From positions 22,125 to 86,124 of the forward strand of contig NZ_PVTI01000017.1 of the NCBI RefSeq assembly GCF_003002895.1: 64,000 bases of DNA, given 5' to 3'. The position numbers and the translations under genes were made by a program. Source of the DNA: Knoellia remsis. GTDB taxonomy: Bacteria; Actinomycetota; Actinomycetes; Actinomycetales; Dermatophilaceae. The notes under the pieces were generated by a model. It worked only from the letters and a program-made list of their open reading frames with translations, searched no databases and had not been told where the DNA came from. This document shows, one piece after another, positions 28,117 through 37,387 of this stretch. Within the stretch, counting starts at the first letter, position 1. Each line of letters opens with the position of its first letter.

Positions 28117-28166
28117 CACGTCGATGACGGATAAGTGTTCGTACACACCTATTCGTCATCGACGTG
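28117..28166. repeat. 21-bp inverted repeat between divergent genes
   Basis: Arms CACGTCGATGACGGATAAGTG (one base shortened when quoted as CACGTCGATGACG) at 28117-28137 and their partner at 28146-28166 match at 19 of 21 bases with an 8-nt loop. It is AT-richer than its surroundings and lies upstream of both the 115-residue protein gene and the HAD gene, so operator or cis-acting hairpin are both possible. Confidence 0.7.
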
Positions 28167-28242
28167 CGTCGCCGCCCCGCGGTCTTGCCGTTCCTCGGAT
28201 GGGGTGATGCACGACAATGGGGCGCATGACCGAGGCAGTCCG

Positions 28243-29043
28243 ATGACCCAGCCGCAGCCGATCGAGTCCTGGCTCACCGATATGGACGGCGTGCTCGTCC
28301 ACGAGGAGCACGCCATACCCGGCGCCGCCGACTTCATCGCCGCGCTGCGCGAGTCGGGCCGGCCGTTCCTCGTCCTGACGAACAACTCGATCTACACCGC
28401 CCGCGACCTGCGCGCCCGCCTCCTCGCGAGCGGCATCGACGTGCCCGAGGAGGCCATCTGGACCTCCGCGATGGCGACCGCGCAGTTCCTCGCCGCCCAA
28501 CGACCGCAGGGCACGGCATACGTCGTCGGCGAAGCCGGCCTCACCACGGCACTGCACGACGTCGGCTACATCCTCACGAGCCGCCACCCCGACTACGTCG
28601 TCCTCGGCGAGACCCGCACCTACTCCTTCGAGCAGATCACCCAGGCCATCCGGCTCATCGAGAAGGGCGCCCGCTTCATCGCCACCAACCCCGACCCGAG
28701 CGGCCCGTCGACCGAGGGCAAGCTGCCCGCCACCGGATCTGTCGCCGCACTCATCTCGACGGCGACGGGCCGCAAGCCCTACTTCGTCGGCAAGCCGAAC
28801 CCGCTCATGATGCGCAGCGCCCTCAACCAGATCGACGCGCACTCGGAGTCCACCGTCATGATCGGCGACCGCATGGACACCGACATGGTCTCCGGCCTCG
28901 AAGCCGGCCTGCGCACGATCCTCGTCCTCACCGGGTCGACGACGCCGGAGATGGTCGAACGCTTCCCCTACCGGCCGACGGCGGTGATGGACTCCATCGC
29001 CGACGTGGTCCCACTCGTCGAGTCCGGGGGGCCGATCGGATGA
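28243..29043 (+). CDS. HAD-IIA family hydrolase (NagD-like phosphatase)
   Basis: A 266-residue cytosolic phosphatase. Motif I is LTDMDGVLVHEE (first Asp nucleophile), motif II LVLTNNS, and motif III/IV GDRMDTDMVSGLEAG. KPNPLMMRSAL is typical of NagD/4-nitrophenylphosphatase-like enzymes, which act on small sugar or nucleotide phosphates. ATG 28243 was preferred over 28207 because GAGG lies eight bases upstream and the fold starts there. The last four bases overlap the ATG of the next gene (ATGA), so the two are coupled. Confidence 0.92.
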   Translation: MTQPQPIESWLTDMDGVLVHEEHAIPGAADFIAALRESGRPFLVLTNNSIYTARDLRARLLASGIDVPEEAIWTSAMATAQFLAAQRPQGTAYVVGEAGLTTALHDVGYILTSRHPDYVVLGETRTYSFEQITQAIRLIEKGARFIATNPDPSGPSTEGKLPATGSVAALISTATGRKPYFVGKPNPLMMRSALNQIDAHSESTVMIGDRMDTDMVSGLEAGLRTILVLTGSTTPEMVERFPYRPTAVMDSIADVVPLVESGGPIG

Positions 29044-30098
29044 GCGCACCGCACCGTGTCGGTTTGCCGGACCTTGCCGGTATGCCGTCCGGCTGGCATG
29101 CGCGCGTGCCGTCGCCGGACGACGTTCCGGCGCTGGTGGACCTCGCCGAGGCGCACCAGCGGGCGGTCAAGGGCTCGGCCTCGGTCGACGCCGCGACGGT
29201 CGAGAGCAACGTCGCCGGGACGGGTTCGTGGACGCGCCAGCAGGTCGTCGTCACCGACGGCGACGGTGCGGTGCGTGGCTGGGCTGCGGTGCACGACCGC
29301 GCGGCCGGGAGGACGCTCGTCGAGGTGACCGTCGCCGTCGACGAGCTCAGCGCGGCCGACGCGAACGCCCTCGCCGCAACGCTTTTCGCGTGGGCGGAGG
29401 AGGTGGGGCTCGACATCGCGGCCGGCCGCGAGCTCGACGGCACGCAGCTCGACTCTGGGGCGTATGCCGCGGATCCGCGCCAGCGCGGCTGGCTCGCCGC
29501 CGCGAGATACCGGCAGACGCGGACCTGGCTGCAGATGTCCCGGCCAGTGACTTCGGCGGAGGCGCGCGACGGGGCGCTCCCGGCGCCGCGCGACGGTGTG
29601 ACGATCCGGCGGGTCGCCAAGCACGAGAACGGAACCCCGGTCGCCGCCGACCTCCAGACCGTGCACCGGATGCTCGAGGAGTCCTTCGCCGACCACTTCA
29701 ACAGCTATCGCGAGTCCTTCCCCGAGTTCCTGTCGCGACTGCGCGAGGACCCCGGTCACCGCTGGGATCACTGGTGGATCGCCGAGGTCGAGGTCGACGG
29801 CGAGATGGTGCCCGGCGGTGCGCTCGTCGGGACGATCCTGCCGCCGGATGCCTCGGGTGCTGGTGGCAGCTACGTCGACTACATCGGCGTGCACCGGCTG
29901 GCTCGCGGGCGCGGGGTGGCGAAGGCGTTGCTGCACACCGTGATTCGTGACGCCGCCGAGCGTGGGCACAACCGCGTCGGGCTCGAGGTCGACGCCGACT
30001 CCCCGACCGGCGCCGACGGGCTCTACCTCTCGATGGGGTGGACCACGTCCTACAAGACCGAGTCCTGGCACCGCGACGTCACGACGCCGACGACCTGA
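29040..30098 (+). CDS. Tandem GNAT acetyltransferase (MshD-like layout)
   Basis: A 352-residue protein with two GNAT folds. The N-terminal half lacks a clear acetyl-CoA loop. The C-terminal half has LARGRGVAKALLHTVIRDAAERGHNRVGLEVDADS-type sequence (loop RGRGVAKALL) and ends [10 protein letters not shown], the pattern of mycothiol synthase and related double-GNAT proteins. Mycothiol synthase itself is possible but not proven. It overlaps the HAD gene by 4 bp. Its last 49 bp overlap the convergent chelatase-like gene, an unusually deep tail-to-tail overlap. Confidence 0.87.
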   Translation: MSAPHRVGLPDLAGMPSGWHARVPSPDDVPALVDLAEAHQRAVKGSASVDAATVESNVAGTGSWTRQQVVVTDGDGAVRGWAAVHDRAAGRTLVEVTVAVDELSAADANALAATLFAWAEEVGLDIAAGRELDGTQLDSGAYAADPRQRGWLAAARYRQTRTWLQMSRPVTSAEARDGALPAPRDGVTIRRVAKHENGTPVAADLQTVHRMLEESFADHFNSYRESFPEFLSRLREDPGHRWDHWWIAEVEVDGEMVPGGALVGTILPPDASGAGGSYVDYIGVHRLARGRGVAKALLHTVIRDAAERGHNRVGLEVDADSPTGADGLYLSMGWTTSYKTESWHRDVTTPTT

Positions 30099-30745
30099 GC
30101 CAGGCCCTCACCCGCCGCGAGTGGCGAGGTGACGAGGTCGGCGCCTGCGTCGGCGAGCCGGTCGTGGAAGAAGCCCTCGGCCAGCAGGTAGCTCGCGACG
30201 ACGACAGACTCCGCACCGGCAACGCGAGCCGACGCGACGGCGTCGGGAACCGACGGCGGCGAGCCCGCGGCATACGCGACGGTGACCGGCCCACTCCATA
30301 CCGAAGCAAGCAGCTCGCCCATGGCGGTGACGTCCTCGGCGGCCTCGGTGCGGCTCGACCCGGCTGCGGCAAGGACGACGTGCGCACCGGCCGGGACGCC
30401 GGCGGCCTGCAGCCGATCGGTCACGAGGGTGGCGAGTGCGGCGTCGGGACCGAGCGGCTTGGTCACGCGCACCCCGGGGTGCCGGGCCGCAGCGTCGGCG
30501 ATGTCGACGTCGACGTGGTAGCCGCGGCTGAGCAGCAGCGGCACCACCACCACGCCGCCCCCGGATCCAGCCTTCGCAACGACGTCGTCGAGGACCTCGC
30601 CGACGAGCGGCTCCTGGACATCGACATAGGTGAGCGAGACCTCGACCGACGGCAGCGCCTCGGCCACGGCGGCCGCGAGCGCCCGCACGGTCTCGGCACC
30701 GCGCGGGTCACGAGTGCCGTGGGCGACGAGGACGAGAGCGTTCAC
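30050..30745 (-). CDS. Sirohydrochlorin chelatase-like (CbiX/SirB) protein
   Basis: A 231-residue protein starting at GTG 30745. [17 protein letters not shown] holds the metal-binding His of CbiX/SirB ferro- or cobalto-chelatases. [17 protein letters not shown] supplies the second His region, and a second half-repeat ([29 protein letters not shown]) makes the two-lobed chelatase fold. It would insert iron or cobalt into sirohydrochlorin for siroheme or cobalamin. No sulfite reductase or cobalamin gene lies nearby. Its start overlaps the upstream stop (GTGA). Confidence 0.88.
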   Translation of the reverse strand: MNALVLVAHGTRDPRGAETVRALAAAVAEALPSVEVSLTYVDVQEPLVGEVLDDVVAKAGSGGGVVVVPLLLSRGYHVDVDIADAAARHPGVRVTKPLGPDAALATLVTDRLQAAGVPAGAHVVLAAAGSSRTEAAEDVTAMGELLASVWSGPVTVAYAAGSPPSVPDAVASARVAGAESVVVASYLLAEGFFHDRLADAGADLVTSPLAAGEGLAQVVGVVTSRCQDSVL

Positions 30746-31164
30746 CCGTCCATGGTGCCGTCGAGGGGCGAGACGAGGACGACGGTGTCGCCGTAGGTCA
30801 TCTGTTTCTTGCGTTGCGCGAGCCGTCCGACGAGACGGAAGAACTTCGTCTGCCAGCCGTACTTCTCGCGCACGGCGCGCTGGACCTCGTCGAAGTCGGG
30901 GCCGCCCTGCACCATCTCGGCGACGGCCTCGACCGGCGTGCTGCCCTCCTTGAGTGTGCCGCGGCGGCCGCTCGGCTGCACGGTGACGCGGCTCGTGTGG
31001 GCGAGACGCCTGGTCTTGCCCGTGCCCATCGTCGTGTAGAAGCCGATGCGCCGGCCGTCCGAGAGCGGGACCACCCACACGGGCGTGCTGACCGGCGCAC
31101 CGTTCCGGCGGAAGGTGGTGAACGCGATGAACTCCTCGGACCCGATCTGCGCGACGTCGGCCAT
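30742..31164 (-). CDS. PPOX-class F420-dependent oxidoreductase
   Basis: A 140-residue split-barrel flavoprotein. [20 protein letters not shown] and [18 protein letters not shown] are typical of actinobacterial F420-dependent PPOX-class proteins. It may reduce quinone-like or biliverdin-like substrates. ATG 31164 starts the family sequence. It is coupled to the downstream chelatase-like gene through a 4-bp overlap, which hints that tetrapyrrole chemistry links the two. It is divergent from tryptophan dioxygenase. Confidence 0.87.
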   Translation of the reverse strand: MADVAQIGSEEFIAFTTFRRNGAPVSTPVWVVPLSDGRRIGFYTTMGTGKTRRLAHTSRVTVQPSGRRGTLKEGSTPVEAVAEMVQGGPDFDEVQRAVREKYGWQTKFFRLVGRLAQRKKQMTYGDTVVLVSPLDGTMDG

Positions 31165-31212
31165 ACACCCATCCTGCCCTGCCCGTCCAGCCGGCAGGGC
31201 AGGATGAACGGC

Positions 31213-32088
31213 ATGACGGAGAGCAACACGCGGGCCATCGAGGACGGGATCCACACCGACTTCGCGCGGGAGATGAGCTACGGCTCCTACCTCGACCTCG
31301 ACCGGCTGCTCAGCGCGCAGCACCCGGTGAGCAACCCGGAACACCACGACGAGCTGCTCTTCATCATCCAGCACCAGACCTCGGAGCTGTGGCTCAAGCT
31401 CGTGCTGCACGAACTGCGTTCTGCCGCAAGCCTGCTCGCGCAGGACGAGATGCGAGTCGCGCTCAAGCGCATTGCCCGAGTCAAGCACATTCAGCGCACC
31501 CTCACCGACCAGTGGTCCGTCCTCGCGACGCTCACGCCGACCGAGTACAGCCAGTTCCGCGGGTTCCTCGGGCACGCGTCGGGCTTCCAGTCCTGGCAGT
31601 ACCGCGCCGTCGAGTTCATGCTCGGCAACAAGCACCCCGGCATGCTCAAGGTCCACGAAGCCGACCCCGCGGCATACGCGATCCTCACCGAGCTTCTCGA
31701 GGCGCCGAGCATCTACGACGAGTTCCTCCGCTACCTCGCCCGGCGCGGGTACGCGATCCCGCAGGACGTCCTCGAGCGCGACGTCACCCGCGCGCACGTC
31801 CCGAGCGCGGAGCTCGTGCGGGTCTTCACCGAGATCTACGAGAGCGCCGAGGACAACTGGGACGTCTACGAGGCGTGCGAGGAGCTCGTCGACCTCGAGG
31901 ACAACTTCCAGCTGTGGCGCTTTCGGCACCTCAAGACGGTGCAGCGGACGATCGGCATGAAGTCCGGCACGGGCGGGTCGAGCGGCGTCGGGTTCCTCCA
32001 GCGCGCCCTCGAGCTCACGTTCTTCCCCGAGCTGTTCTCGGTGCGGACCGAGGTCGGCACCACCGCACCACCCGCACCTGGCCACTGA
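31213..32088 (+). CDS. kynA: Tryptophan 2,3-dioxygenase
   Basis: A 291-residue haem enzyme that opens the tryptophan indole ring to N-formylkynurenine, the first step of the kynurenine pathway. Signature stretches are [15 protein letters not shown] near the start and [18 protein letters not shown], and the C-terminal [14 protein letters not shown] with a haem-site His. ATG 31213 was chosen over ATG 31204 because AGGA is correctly spaced. The stop TGA lies in the first base block of a family A repeat. Kynureninase and formamidase genes are not in the window. Confidence 0.95.
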   Translation: MTESNTRAIEDGIHTDFAREMSYGSYLDLDRLLSAQHPVSNPEHHDELLFIIQHQTSELWLKLVLHELRSAASLLAQDEMRVALKRIARVKHIQRTLTDQWSVLATLTPTEYSQFRGFLGHASGFQSWQYRAVEFMLGNKHPGMLKVHEADPAAYAILTELLEAPSIYDEFLRYLARRGYAIPQDVLERDVTRAHVPSAELVRVFTEIYESAEDNWDVYEACEELVDLEDNFQLWRFRHLKTVQRTIGMKSGTGGSSGVGFLQRALELTFFPELFSVRTEVGTTAPPAPGH

Positions 32089-32188
32089 TTGCCCGTTCCG
32101 GCAGCCAGAACGGGCAGTCAGTGGCCCGTCCCTCTCCGACTGATTGCCGGTTCCCAGCACCCCGCCCTGCCGGAAACGGGCAATCAGT
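32084..32188. repeat. Family A palindromic repeats, locus 3 (two hairpins)
   Basis: Hairpin 1, 32084-32122, has 15-bp arms (ACTGATTGCCCGTTC and partner) and contains the kynA stop codon (32086-32088). Hairpin 2, 32139-32188, starts ACTGATTGCCGG and ends CAATCAGT. They end just before the operator at 32207 and so separate kynA from the sugar cassette, probably as terminators. Confidence 0.85.
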
Positions 32189-32206
32189 CGGTTCGTCTCA
32201 CTCCGC

Positions 32207-32237
32207 GAAATAGTGATTAGGCCCTATTTACTATTTC
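32207..32237. promoter_or_regulatory. Operator upstream of glycoside-use cassette
   Basis: GAAATAGT and ACTATTTC are perfect 8-bp arms separated by 15 bp, with extra matching bases inside (GATTAGG against CCTATTT). The stretch is strikingly AT-rich. It lies 80 bp upstream of the transporter ATG. The TetR gene at the end of the same cassette is the likely binder. Confidence 0.7.
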
Positions 32238-32317
32238 TGTCCCGGCGGCTGCACTGGACGACAGGAGGGCACGGCACCGGCGCCGCGCCCCGACGTCCAG
32301 CCCCTGGAGTGTCAACG

Positions 32318-33619
32318 ATGACCATCCCGACCCACACCGCCCTCGACCCACGGCCCACCCCGCGCGGACTCGAGTGCGGCCAGAAACCCACCGAGCCGAA
32401 GTCGCCGCTCTTCGTCGCCGTGCTCGGCCTCGCCCAGTTCGGCATCTTCGTCGCGCTCCTCGGACCGGTGATGGTCTCGATGGCGCTCAAGGTCAACAGC
32501 CTCGTCACCGACCCGACCGAGCGCACGAGCGCCGTCGGTCTCGTCCTCGGCGTCGGCGCGATCGCCGCGTTCGTCGGCAACGCGCTCTTCGGCCGGCTGT
32601 CCGACCGGACGACGAGCCGCTTCGGACGCCGCCGTCCGTGGCTCGTCGGCGGCGTCCTCGTCATGGCCCTCGCGCTGCTCGCCATCTCCCAGGCCACCGC
32701 CATCTGGCAGCTCGCCGTCGGCTGGTTCATCGCCCAGCTCGGCGCCAACGCCGCGTTCGCGCCCTACATCGCGACCCTCGCCGACCAGCTGCCCGAGAAG
32801 CAGTACGCCAAGGTCTCGGCCATGGTGGGCACCATGCAGTCGGTCAGCATCCTGGCCGCGACGGCCATCGCCACGCAGTTCACCGAGAACATGCTGGCGT
32901 TGTTCATGGTGCCCGCGCTCATCGGTGTCATCACGGTCGTCGGGTATGCCGCGGTGTTGCCGGACCCGGTGCTGCGCGAGCGGCCTGCGCCGCTCGACCT
33001 GCGCACCCTCGCGAGCACCTTCTGGGTCAACCCCGTGAAGCACCCCGACTTCGGGTTGGCCTGGTGGAGTCGGTTCCTCATCATCCTGTCGAGCTTCCTG
33101 TTCACGACGTTCCGGCTGAACTTCCTCGTCGACCGGGTCGACCTCACCGACGCCGAGGCGGCCGCCGCGGTCTTCACCGGCGTGCTCATCTACACCGTCG
33201 TCCTCGTCGTCGCGTCGTGGGTTGCCGGCGTCATCTCCGACCGCACCGGCCGCCGCAAGGGTCTCGTCGCCGCCTCCAGCCTGCTCTTCGGCATCGGCGT
33301 CGCGATCCTCGCCCAAGCCCACTCGCTCCCGGCGTTCTATGTCGTCGAGGCGATCATGGGCGTCGCCTACGGCATCTACGTCAGCGTCGACCTCGCCCTC
33401 GTCCTGCAGGTGCTGCCCAACCCCGAGGACTCCGGCAAGGACCTCGGCGTGTTCAACATGGCCAACGCCATCCCCCAGTCCGCCGCGCCGTTCCTCGGCT
33501 CGGTCCTGCTCGCGTCCGGTGCCGCCGCCGGCCCGAACTACCAGCTCCTCTTCTGGGGTGCCGCCATCGCCGCCGCGCTCGGTGCCCTCGTCGTCCTCCC
33601 CATCCGGAAAGTGAAGTGA
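32318..33619 (+). CDS. MFS/GPH-type sugar (glycoside) symporter
   Basis: A 433-residue protein with about 12 membrane helices. DRTTSRFGRRRPWLVGG between helices 2 and 3 is the loop of the glycoside-pentoside-hexuronide (GPH) cation symporter group, and DRTGRRKGLVAAS is the matching loop in the second half. It should import a beta-glucoside with a cation. The gene precedes the GH3 beta-glucosidase by 7 bp, giving import plus intracellular hydrolysis. ATG 32318 starts after GGAGTGTCAACG. Control probably acts at the 32207 operator. Confidence 0.9.
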   Translation: MTIPTHTALDPRPTPRGLECGQKPTEPKSPLFVAVLGLAQFGIFVALLGPVMVSMALKVNSLVTDPTERTSAVGLVLGVGAIAAFVGNALFGRLSDRTTSRFGRRRPWLVGGVLVMALALLAISQATAIWQLAVGWFIAQLGANAAFAPYIATLADQLPEKQYAKVSAMVGTMQSVSILAATAIATQFTENMLALFMVPALIGVITVVGYAAVLPDPVLRERPAPLDLRTLASTFWVNPVKHPDFGLAWWSRFLIILSSFLFTTFRLNFLVDRVDLTDAEAAAAVFTGVLIYTVVLVVASWVAGVISDRTGRRKGLVAASSLLFGIGVAILAQAHSLPAFYVVEAIMGVAYGIYVSVDLALVLQVLPNPEDSGKDLGVFNMANAIPQSAAPFLGSVLLASGAAAGPNYQLLFWGAAIAAALGALVVLPIRKVK

Positions 33620-33626
33620 CCGCGCC

Positions 33627-36125
33627 ATGACCACCACCGACACGACCACCAGCACCGACTACGCCGCCCTCGTCGCGCGGCTCGACCTGCCGACCAAGGT
33701 GCGCCTGCTCACCGGAGCCACGGCTTTCACGCTCCACGGCGAGGAGTCGATCGGCCTGTCCCCCATGGCCTTCAGCGACGGCCCGACCGGCGTGCGCGGC
33801 CTGAAGTTCACCGGCGGCGAGAAGGTTGCCCTCGTCCCCAACGCCACGCTCCTCGCGAGCGCCTGGAGCGAGGACACCGCCCGCGAGGTCGGCGAGCTGC
33901 TCGCCGAGGAGGCCGAGCGCCAGCAGATCCACGTCGTGCTCGGGCCGACGATCAACCTGCACCGCTCCCCGCTCGGCGGTCGGCTCTTCGAGGCCTACTC
34001 CGAGGACCCGCTGCTCACCGGACGTCTCGCCGCGGCATACGTGAACGGCTTGCAGGACAAGGGGATCGGGGCCTGCCTCAAGCACCTCGTCGCCAACGAG
34101 TCCGAGACGCTGCGCAACTACATGAACTCCGTCGTGAGCGAGCGGGCCCTGCGCGAGGTCTACCTCCTGCCGTTCGAGATCGCCGTCGACGAGGCGAATG
34201 CGTGGTCGATCATGGCGGCCTACAACGACGTCAACGGCGTCGCGGCCACCGAGCAGGACCACGTCAACAACGTCGTCGTCAAGGGCGAGTGGGGCTGGGA
34301 CGGCCTGCTCATGAGCGACTGGTACGCCACGAAGACCAGTGCCCCCGCCGCCCTCGGCGGGCTCGGCCTCGTCATGCCCGGGCCGGACGGCCCGTGGGGT
34401 GAGGCTCTCGTGCGCGACGTCGAGTCGGGTGCCGTCCCCGAGTCGGTCATCGACGAGCACGTATGCCGGCTGCTGCGGCTCGCGGACCGCGTGGGTGCCC
34501 TTGGGGGACAGCGGGAATGGCCCGCCACGAGCCTCGCCCCGGACGCGCCCGAACGCCGCGCGCAGCTGCGCCGGCTCGCCACGGACGGCATGGTCGTGCT
34601 CCGCAACGAGGGTGACGTCCTCCCCCTCGCACGCGACACGACGGTCGCGCTCATCGGGCGCCACGCCGTCGACACCGTCTGCATGGGCGGCGGCTCGGCG
34701 ACGGTCAACCCGCCGCACCAGGTCTCGGTCGCCCAAGGGCTCTCCGAGGCGCTGGGCGACGGGGTCACGGTCGTCGACGCCGTGCCCGTGCGGGCGCTGA
34801 CCCTCCCGGCCCGCACCGATCTGGTCCGCGACCCCGAGAGCGACGAGCCCGGCATCCGGGTCGAGCACATCGACGCCGCCGGCGAGGTCATGCTCGCCGT
34901 GCACAGCGACGACGCGACGGTCACGACCGGCTGGGACGACGACCTCCCGCGTCCGACCGAGGTCCTGCGGCTGCGTGCAGTCGCCGCAGCCGGTGGTCAG
35001 ACCCGCGTCGGTGTCAGCGGGACAGGGTCTTGGGTGCTGCGGGTCGACGGTGACGAGGTCGGGTCCGTCGTCCTCACCGCCGAGGGCGCCGACCCCGGCG
35101 AGGCGGTGCTCAAGCCGCCGCAGTGGACCACCGACCTCGACCTCGCCGAAGGCGCACTCGTCGAGGCCGAGCTGACGATCGTCCGCTCCGAGCCGCAGCC
35201 CGGCCCAGATGGCAAGGTCAGCACCCTCTCGCACGCCATCGCCTCCGGCATGGGGATGAAGGGCCTGCTCCTCGAGGAGGTTCCCCGACCGCTCGACGAG
35301 GTGCTGCAGGACGCGGCCGCCGCAGCGCGGGACGCCGATGTCGCCGTCGTCGTCGTGGGGCTCACCCCCGAGCAGGAGGGCGAGGCCGCGGACAAGTCCA
35401 CCCTCGCGCTCCCGGGAGAGCAGGACGCGCTCGTGCGCGCCGTCGCCGAGGCCGCCCGGCGGACCGTGGTCGTCGTCAATGCCGCGACCCCGGTGCTCAT
35501 GCCGTGGGCCGACGAGGTCGACGCGATCCTCGTCGTCGGCCTGCCCGGGCAGGAGGGCGGGTATGCCGTCGCCGACGCGCTCCTCGGGGTGCGCGAGCCC
35601 GCGGGCCGGCTCGTCACGACGTGGCCGGCCGCGGACGGCGCGGCCCCCGCATGGGACGTCGAGCCGACCGACCTGCAGCTCGAGTACGGCGACGACACCT
35701 TCGTCGGCTACCGCGGCTGGCACGCCGGTCGCGCGGCCACGCCGGCGTTCTGGCTCGGCGCCGGCGAGGGGTACGGCGCGTGGGAGTACGCCGACGCCAC
35801 TCTCGTCGAGGACACGGTGGAGGGTGACGGGCCGCAGACCCCGAGGCTGCGAGTCTCGTTGTCCAACACCGGTCCTCGCCCATCCCGCGAGGTGGTCCAG
35901 GTCTACTTCCAGCCCAGCGAGGACGACGAGCCGGTGCGCCTCGTCGGCTGGGGTGCCGCGACCGTCGATCCCGGCGAGGGCACCACGGTCGAGGTCGAGA
36001 CCGACCCGCGCCTGTGGCGGCGCTGGGACGAGTCCGCGAACGCCTGGTCGACCCTGCAGCCGGGTGGTGAGCTGCTCGTCGCCCGAGGCCTGGGCGACAT
36101 CCGGGCCCGGTTGCCCCTGGCGTGA
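33627..36125 (+). CDS. GH3 family beta-glucosidase
   Basis: An 832-residue glycosidase. The TIM barrel carries the GH3 nucleophile Asp231 in LMSDWYAT. KHLVANESETLRNYMNS is the substrate-binding KH(F/L)VANEQE-type motif. The alpha/beta sandwich domain follows, with a PA14-like insert (about residues 390-520), and a fibronectin-III-like domain ends the protein (SREVVQVYFQPSED). There is no signal peptide, so it works in the cytosol on imported beta-glucosides. It follows the transporter by 7 bp and precedes the TetR gene by about 100 bp. Confidence 0.95.
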   Translation: MTTTDTTTSTDYAALVARLDLPTKVRLLTGATAFTLHGEESIGLSPMAFSDGPTGVRGLKFTGGEKVALVPNATLLASAWSEDTAREVGELLAEEAERQQIHVVLGPTINLHRSPLGGRLFEAYSEDPLLTGRLAAAYVNGLQDKGIGACLKHLVANESETLRNYMNSVVSERALREVYLLPFEIAVDEANAWSIMAAYNDVNGVAATEQDHVNNVVVKGEWGWDGLLMSDWYATKTSAPAALGGLGLVMPGPDGPWGEALVRDVESGAVPESVIDEHVCRLLRLADRVGALGGQREWPATSLAPDAPERRAQLRRLATDGMVVLRNEGDVLPLARDTTVALIGRHAVDTVCMGGGSATVNPPHQVSVAQGLSEALGDGVTVVDAVPVRALTLPARTDLVRDPESDEPGIRVEHIDAAGEVMLAVHSDDATVTTGWDDDLPRPTEVLRLRAVAAAGGQTRVGVSGTGSWVLRVDGDEVGSVVLTAEGADPGEAVLKPPQWTTDLDLAEGALVEAELTIVRSEPQPGPDGKVSTLSHAIASGMGMKGLLLEEVPRPLDEVLQDAAAAARDADVAVVVVGLTPEQEGEAADKSTLALPGEQDALVRAVAEAARRTVVVVNAATPVLMPWADEVDAILVVGLPGQEGGYAVADALLGVREPAGRLVTTWPAADGAAPAWDVEPTDLQLEYGDDTFVGYRGWHAGRAATPAFWLGAGEGYGAWEYADATLVEDTVEGDGPQTPRLRVSLSNTGPRPSREVVQVYFQPSEDDEPVRLVGWGAATVDPGEGTTVEVETDPRLWRRWDESANAWSTLQPGGELLVARGLGDIRARLPLA

Positions 36126-36231
36126 CGTGCTTGACGTGACCACCAGAACGGGCACCTCCGCCGAACCCACGGTGAGCGAGGCGCGCGGCACCGCGGTCAC
36201 ACCGGCGACGGGACGGCATACAGTCATCGCG

Positions 36232-36882
36232 ATGCCCACGACGCCGACACCCCCGACGACCCCCGCCCGCGGTCGCGGCCGGCCGCGTGGTGGGGACCCG
36301 GCGCAGACGCGAGAGCGCATCCTCGCCGCAGCGGCGGAGCAGTTCGCCGAGTCGGGCTACCACGGGACGACGATGGTCGCCGTCGCCAAGGCGGCCGGGC
36401 TGAGCCAGACCGGCCTGCTGCACCACTTCCCGACGAAGGAGGAGCTGCTCGCGGGGGTGCTCGAGCGACGCGACATCGAGGACACCGCGGGACTGTGGGA
36501 TGACAGCCTGCGCGGGTGGGAGTGGTTCGACGCCCTCGTCCGGCTGGCGAAGCACAACGAGTCACGCGAGGTGTTCGTGCGGCTGTTCACGGCGATGGCG
36601 GGCGAAGCCGTCGACGACGGTCATCCCGGGCATGCGTGGTTGCGCTCCCACCACGACGCCGCCCGCAGGGTCATCGCGAGAGCGCTCGCTCAGGCGAAGG
36701 AGGACGGCACGTGTCACCCCGACGCGCCCGCCGACCTCATCGCTCAGGCCACCGTCGCCGTCATGGACGGGCTGCAGCTGCAGTGGCTCGCCGAGCCGGC
36801 CGTCACCGAGATGGCCGCGCCGATGCAGGCTCACGTGGACGCGGTCCGGGCCCGCTGGGAGATTCCGTCAGGGGCGCGGTAG
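36232..36882 (+). CDS. TetR family regulator of the glycoside cassette
   Basis: A 216-residue regulator. The N-terminus has a GRGRPRGGD AT-hook-like tail, and the TetR helix-turn-helix reads TTMVAVAKAAGLSQTGLLHHF (about residues 44-64). It stands downstream of the symporter and beta-glucosidase genes and is the natural candidate for the GAAATAGT operator. A TetR in a sugar operon is less usual than LacI. ATG 36232 is used; upstream in-frame codons lie in the spacer. It overlaps the convergent SRPBCC gene by 15 bp. Confidence 0.9.
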   Translation: MPTTPTPPTTPARGRGRPRGGDPAQTRERILAAAAEQFAESGYHGTTMVAVAKAAGLSQTGLLHHFPTKEELLAGVLERRDIEDTAGLWDDSLRGWEWFDALVRLAKHNESREVFVRLFTAMAGEAVDDGHPGHAWLRSHHDAARRVIARALAQAKEDGTCHPDAPADLIAQATVAVMDGLQLQWLAEPAVTEMAAPMQAHVDAVRARWEIPSGAR

Positions 36883-37317
36883 GCGTTCCAGCGCGGCCGT
36901 GAGGTCGCGCACCGTGTCGCGTGCGACCTTGCGGAAGACGAGCGACATGAGCGGGTCGGCGAACCGCGCCATTCCCGTGAAGGTGATGGTCGCCTCGTAG
37001 CGGACCCGGGTGCGTGCGTTGTCCACGACCTCGAGCCCGATGTCGTCACGCGTGTGAGCGGTCGAGTTGCTGCCCTCGAAGACGACGCCGTCGTCGCGCA
37101 GCGACACGAGTTCGTACGTGAGCTCGGTGGTCCGGCCGAGGACCTTGCTCACGTTGTGCCAGCGGCTGCCCACCTCGACAGGAGCGCCAGGCACACCGAT
37201 CCGCGTGCACTCCACCGTGCCCGGATCCCACTCGACGGCGTTCTCGAAGTCGGCAAGGTAGGGCACGGCCAGCTCCCGCGGGCACCGGACGTCGAACTCC
37301 TCGATGATGTGGACCAC
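36868..37317 (-). CDS. SRPBCC family protein (polyketide cyclase/dehydrase-like)
   Basis: A 149-residue START-like fold. IIEEFDVRCPRELAVPYLADFENAVEWDP at the start and VRYEATITFTGMARFADPLM near the end match the SRPBCC group used for hydrophobic ligand binding. GTG 37317 was chosen because GAGGAG lies 7 bp upstream. The 15 bases at its 3' end overlap the convergent TetR gene. It is divergent from another SRPBCC gene. The ligand is unknown. Confidence 0.85.
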   Translation of the reverse strand: MVHIIEEFDVRCPRELAVPYLADFENAVEWDPGTVECTRIGVPGAPVEVGSRWHNVSKVLGRTTELTYELVSLRDDGVVFEGSNSTAHTRDDIGLEVVDNARTRVRYEATITFTGMARFADPLMSLVFRKVARDTVRDLTAALERLPRP

Positions 37318-37387
37318 GGCCAGCTCCTCACGTCGGTTCCCTCCACCGTATGCCGCGGCGCACCACCGCGCTTGCGACACTGGGGCG

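Noticed and set aside
25325..28207. A long plus-strand open frame opposite the GMC oxidoreductase and fumarase genes
   Set aside because: It is opposite two well-supported genes and has no recognisable domain; high GC content makes such long antisense frames common.
33453..36320. A 955-codon open frame antisense to the beta-glucosidase gene
   Set aside because: The plus strand encodes a complete, domain-verified GH3 enzyme. The antisense frame is an effect of high GC and has low-complexity composition with no family pattern.
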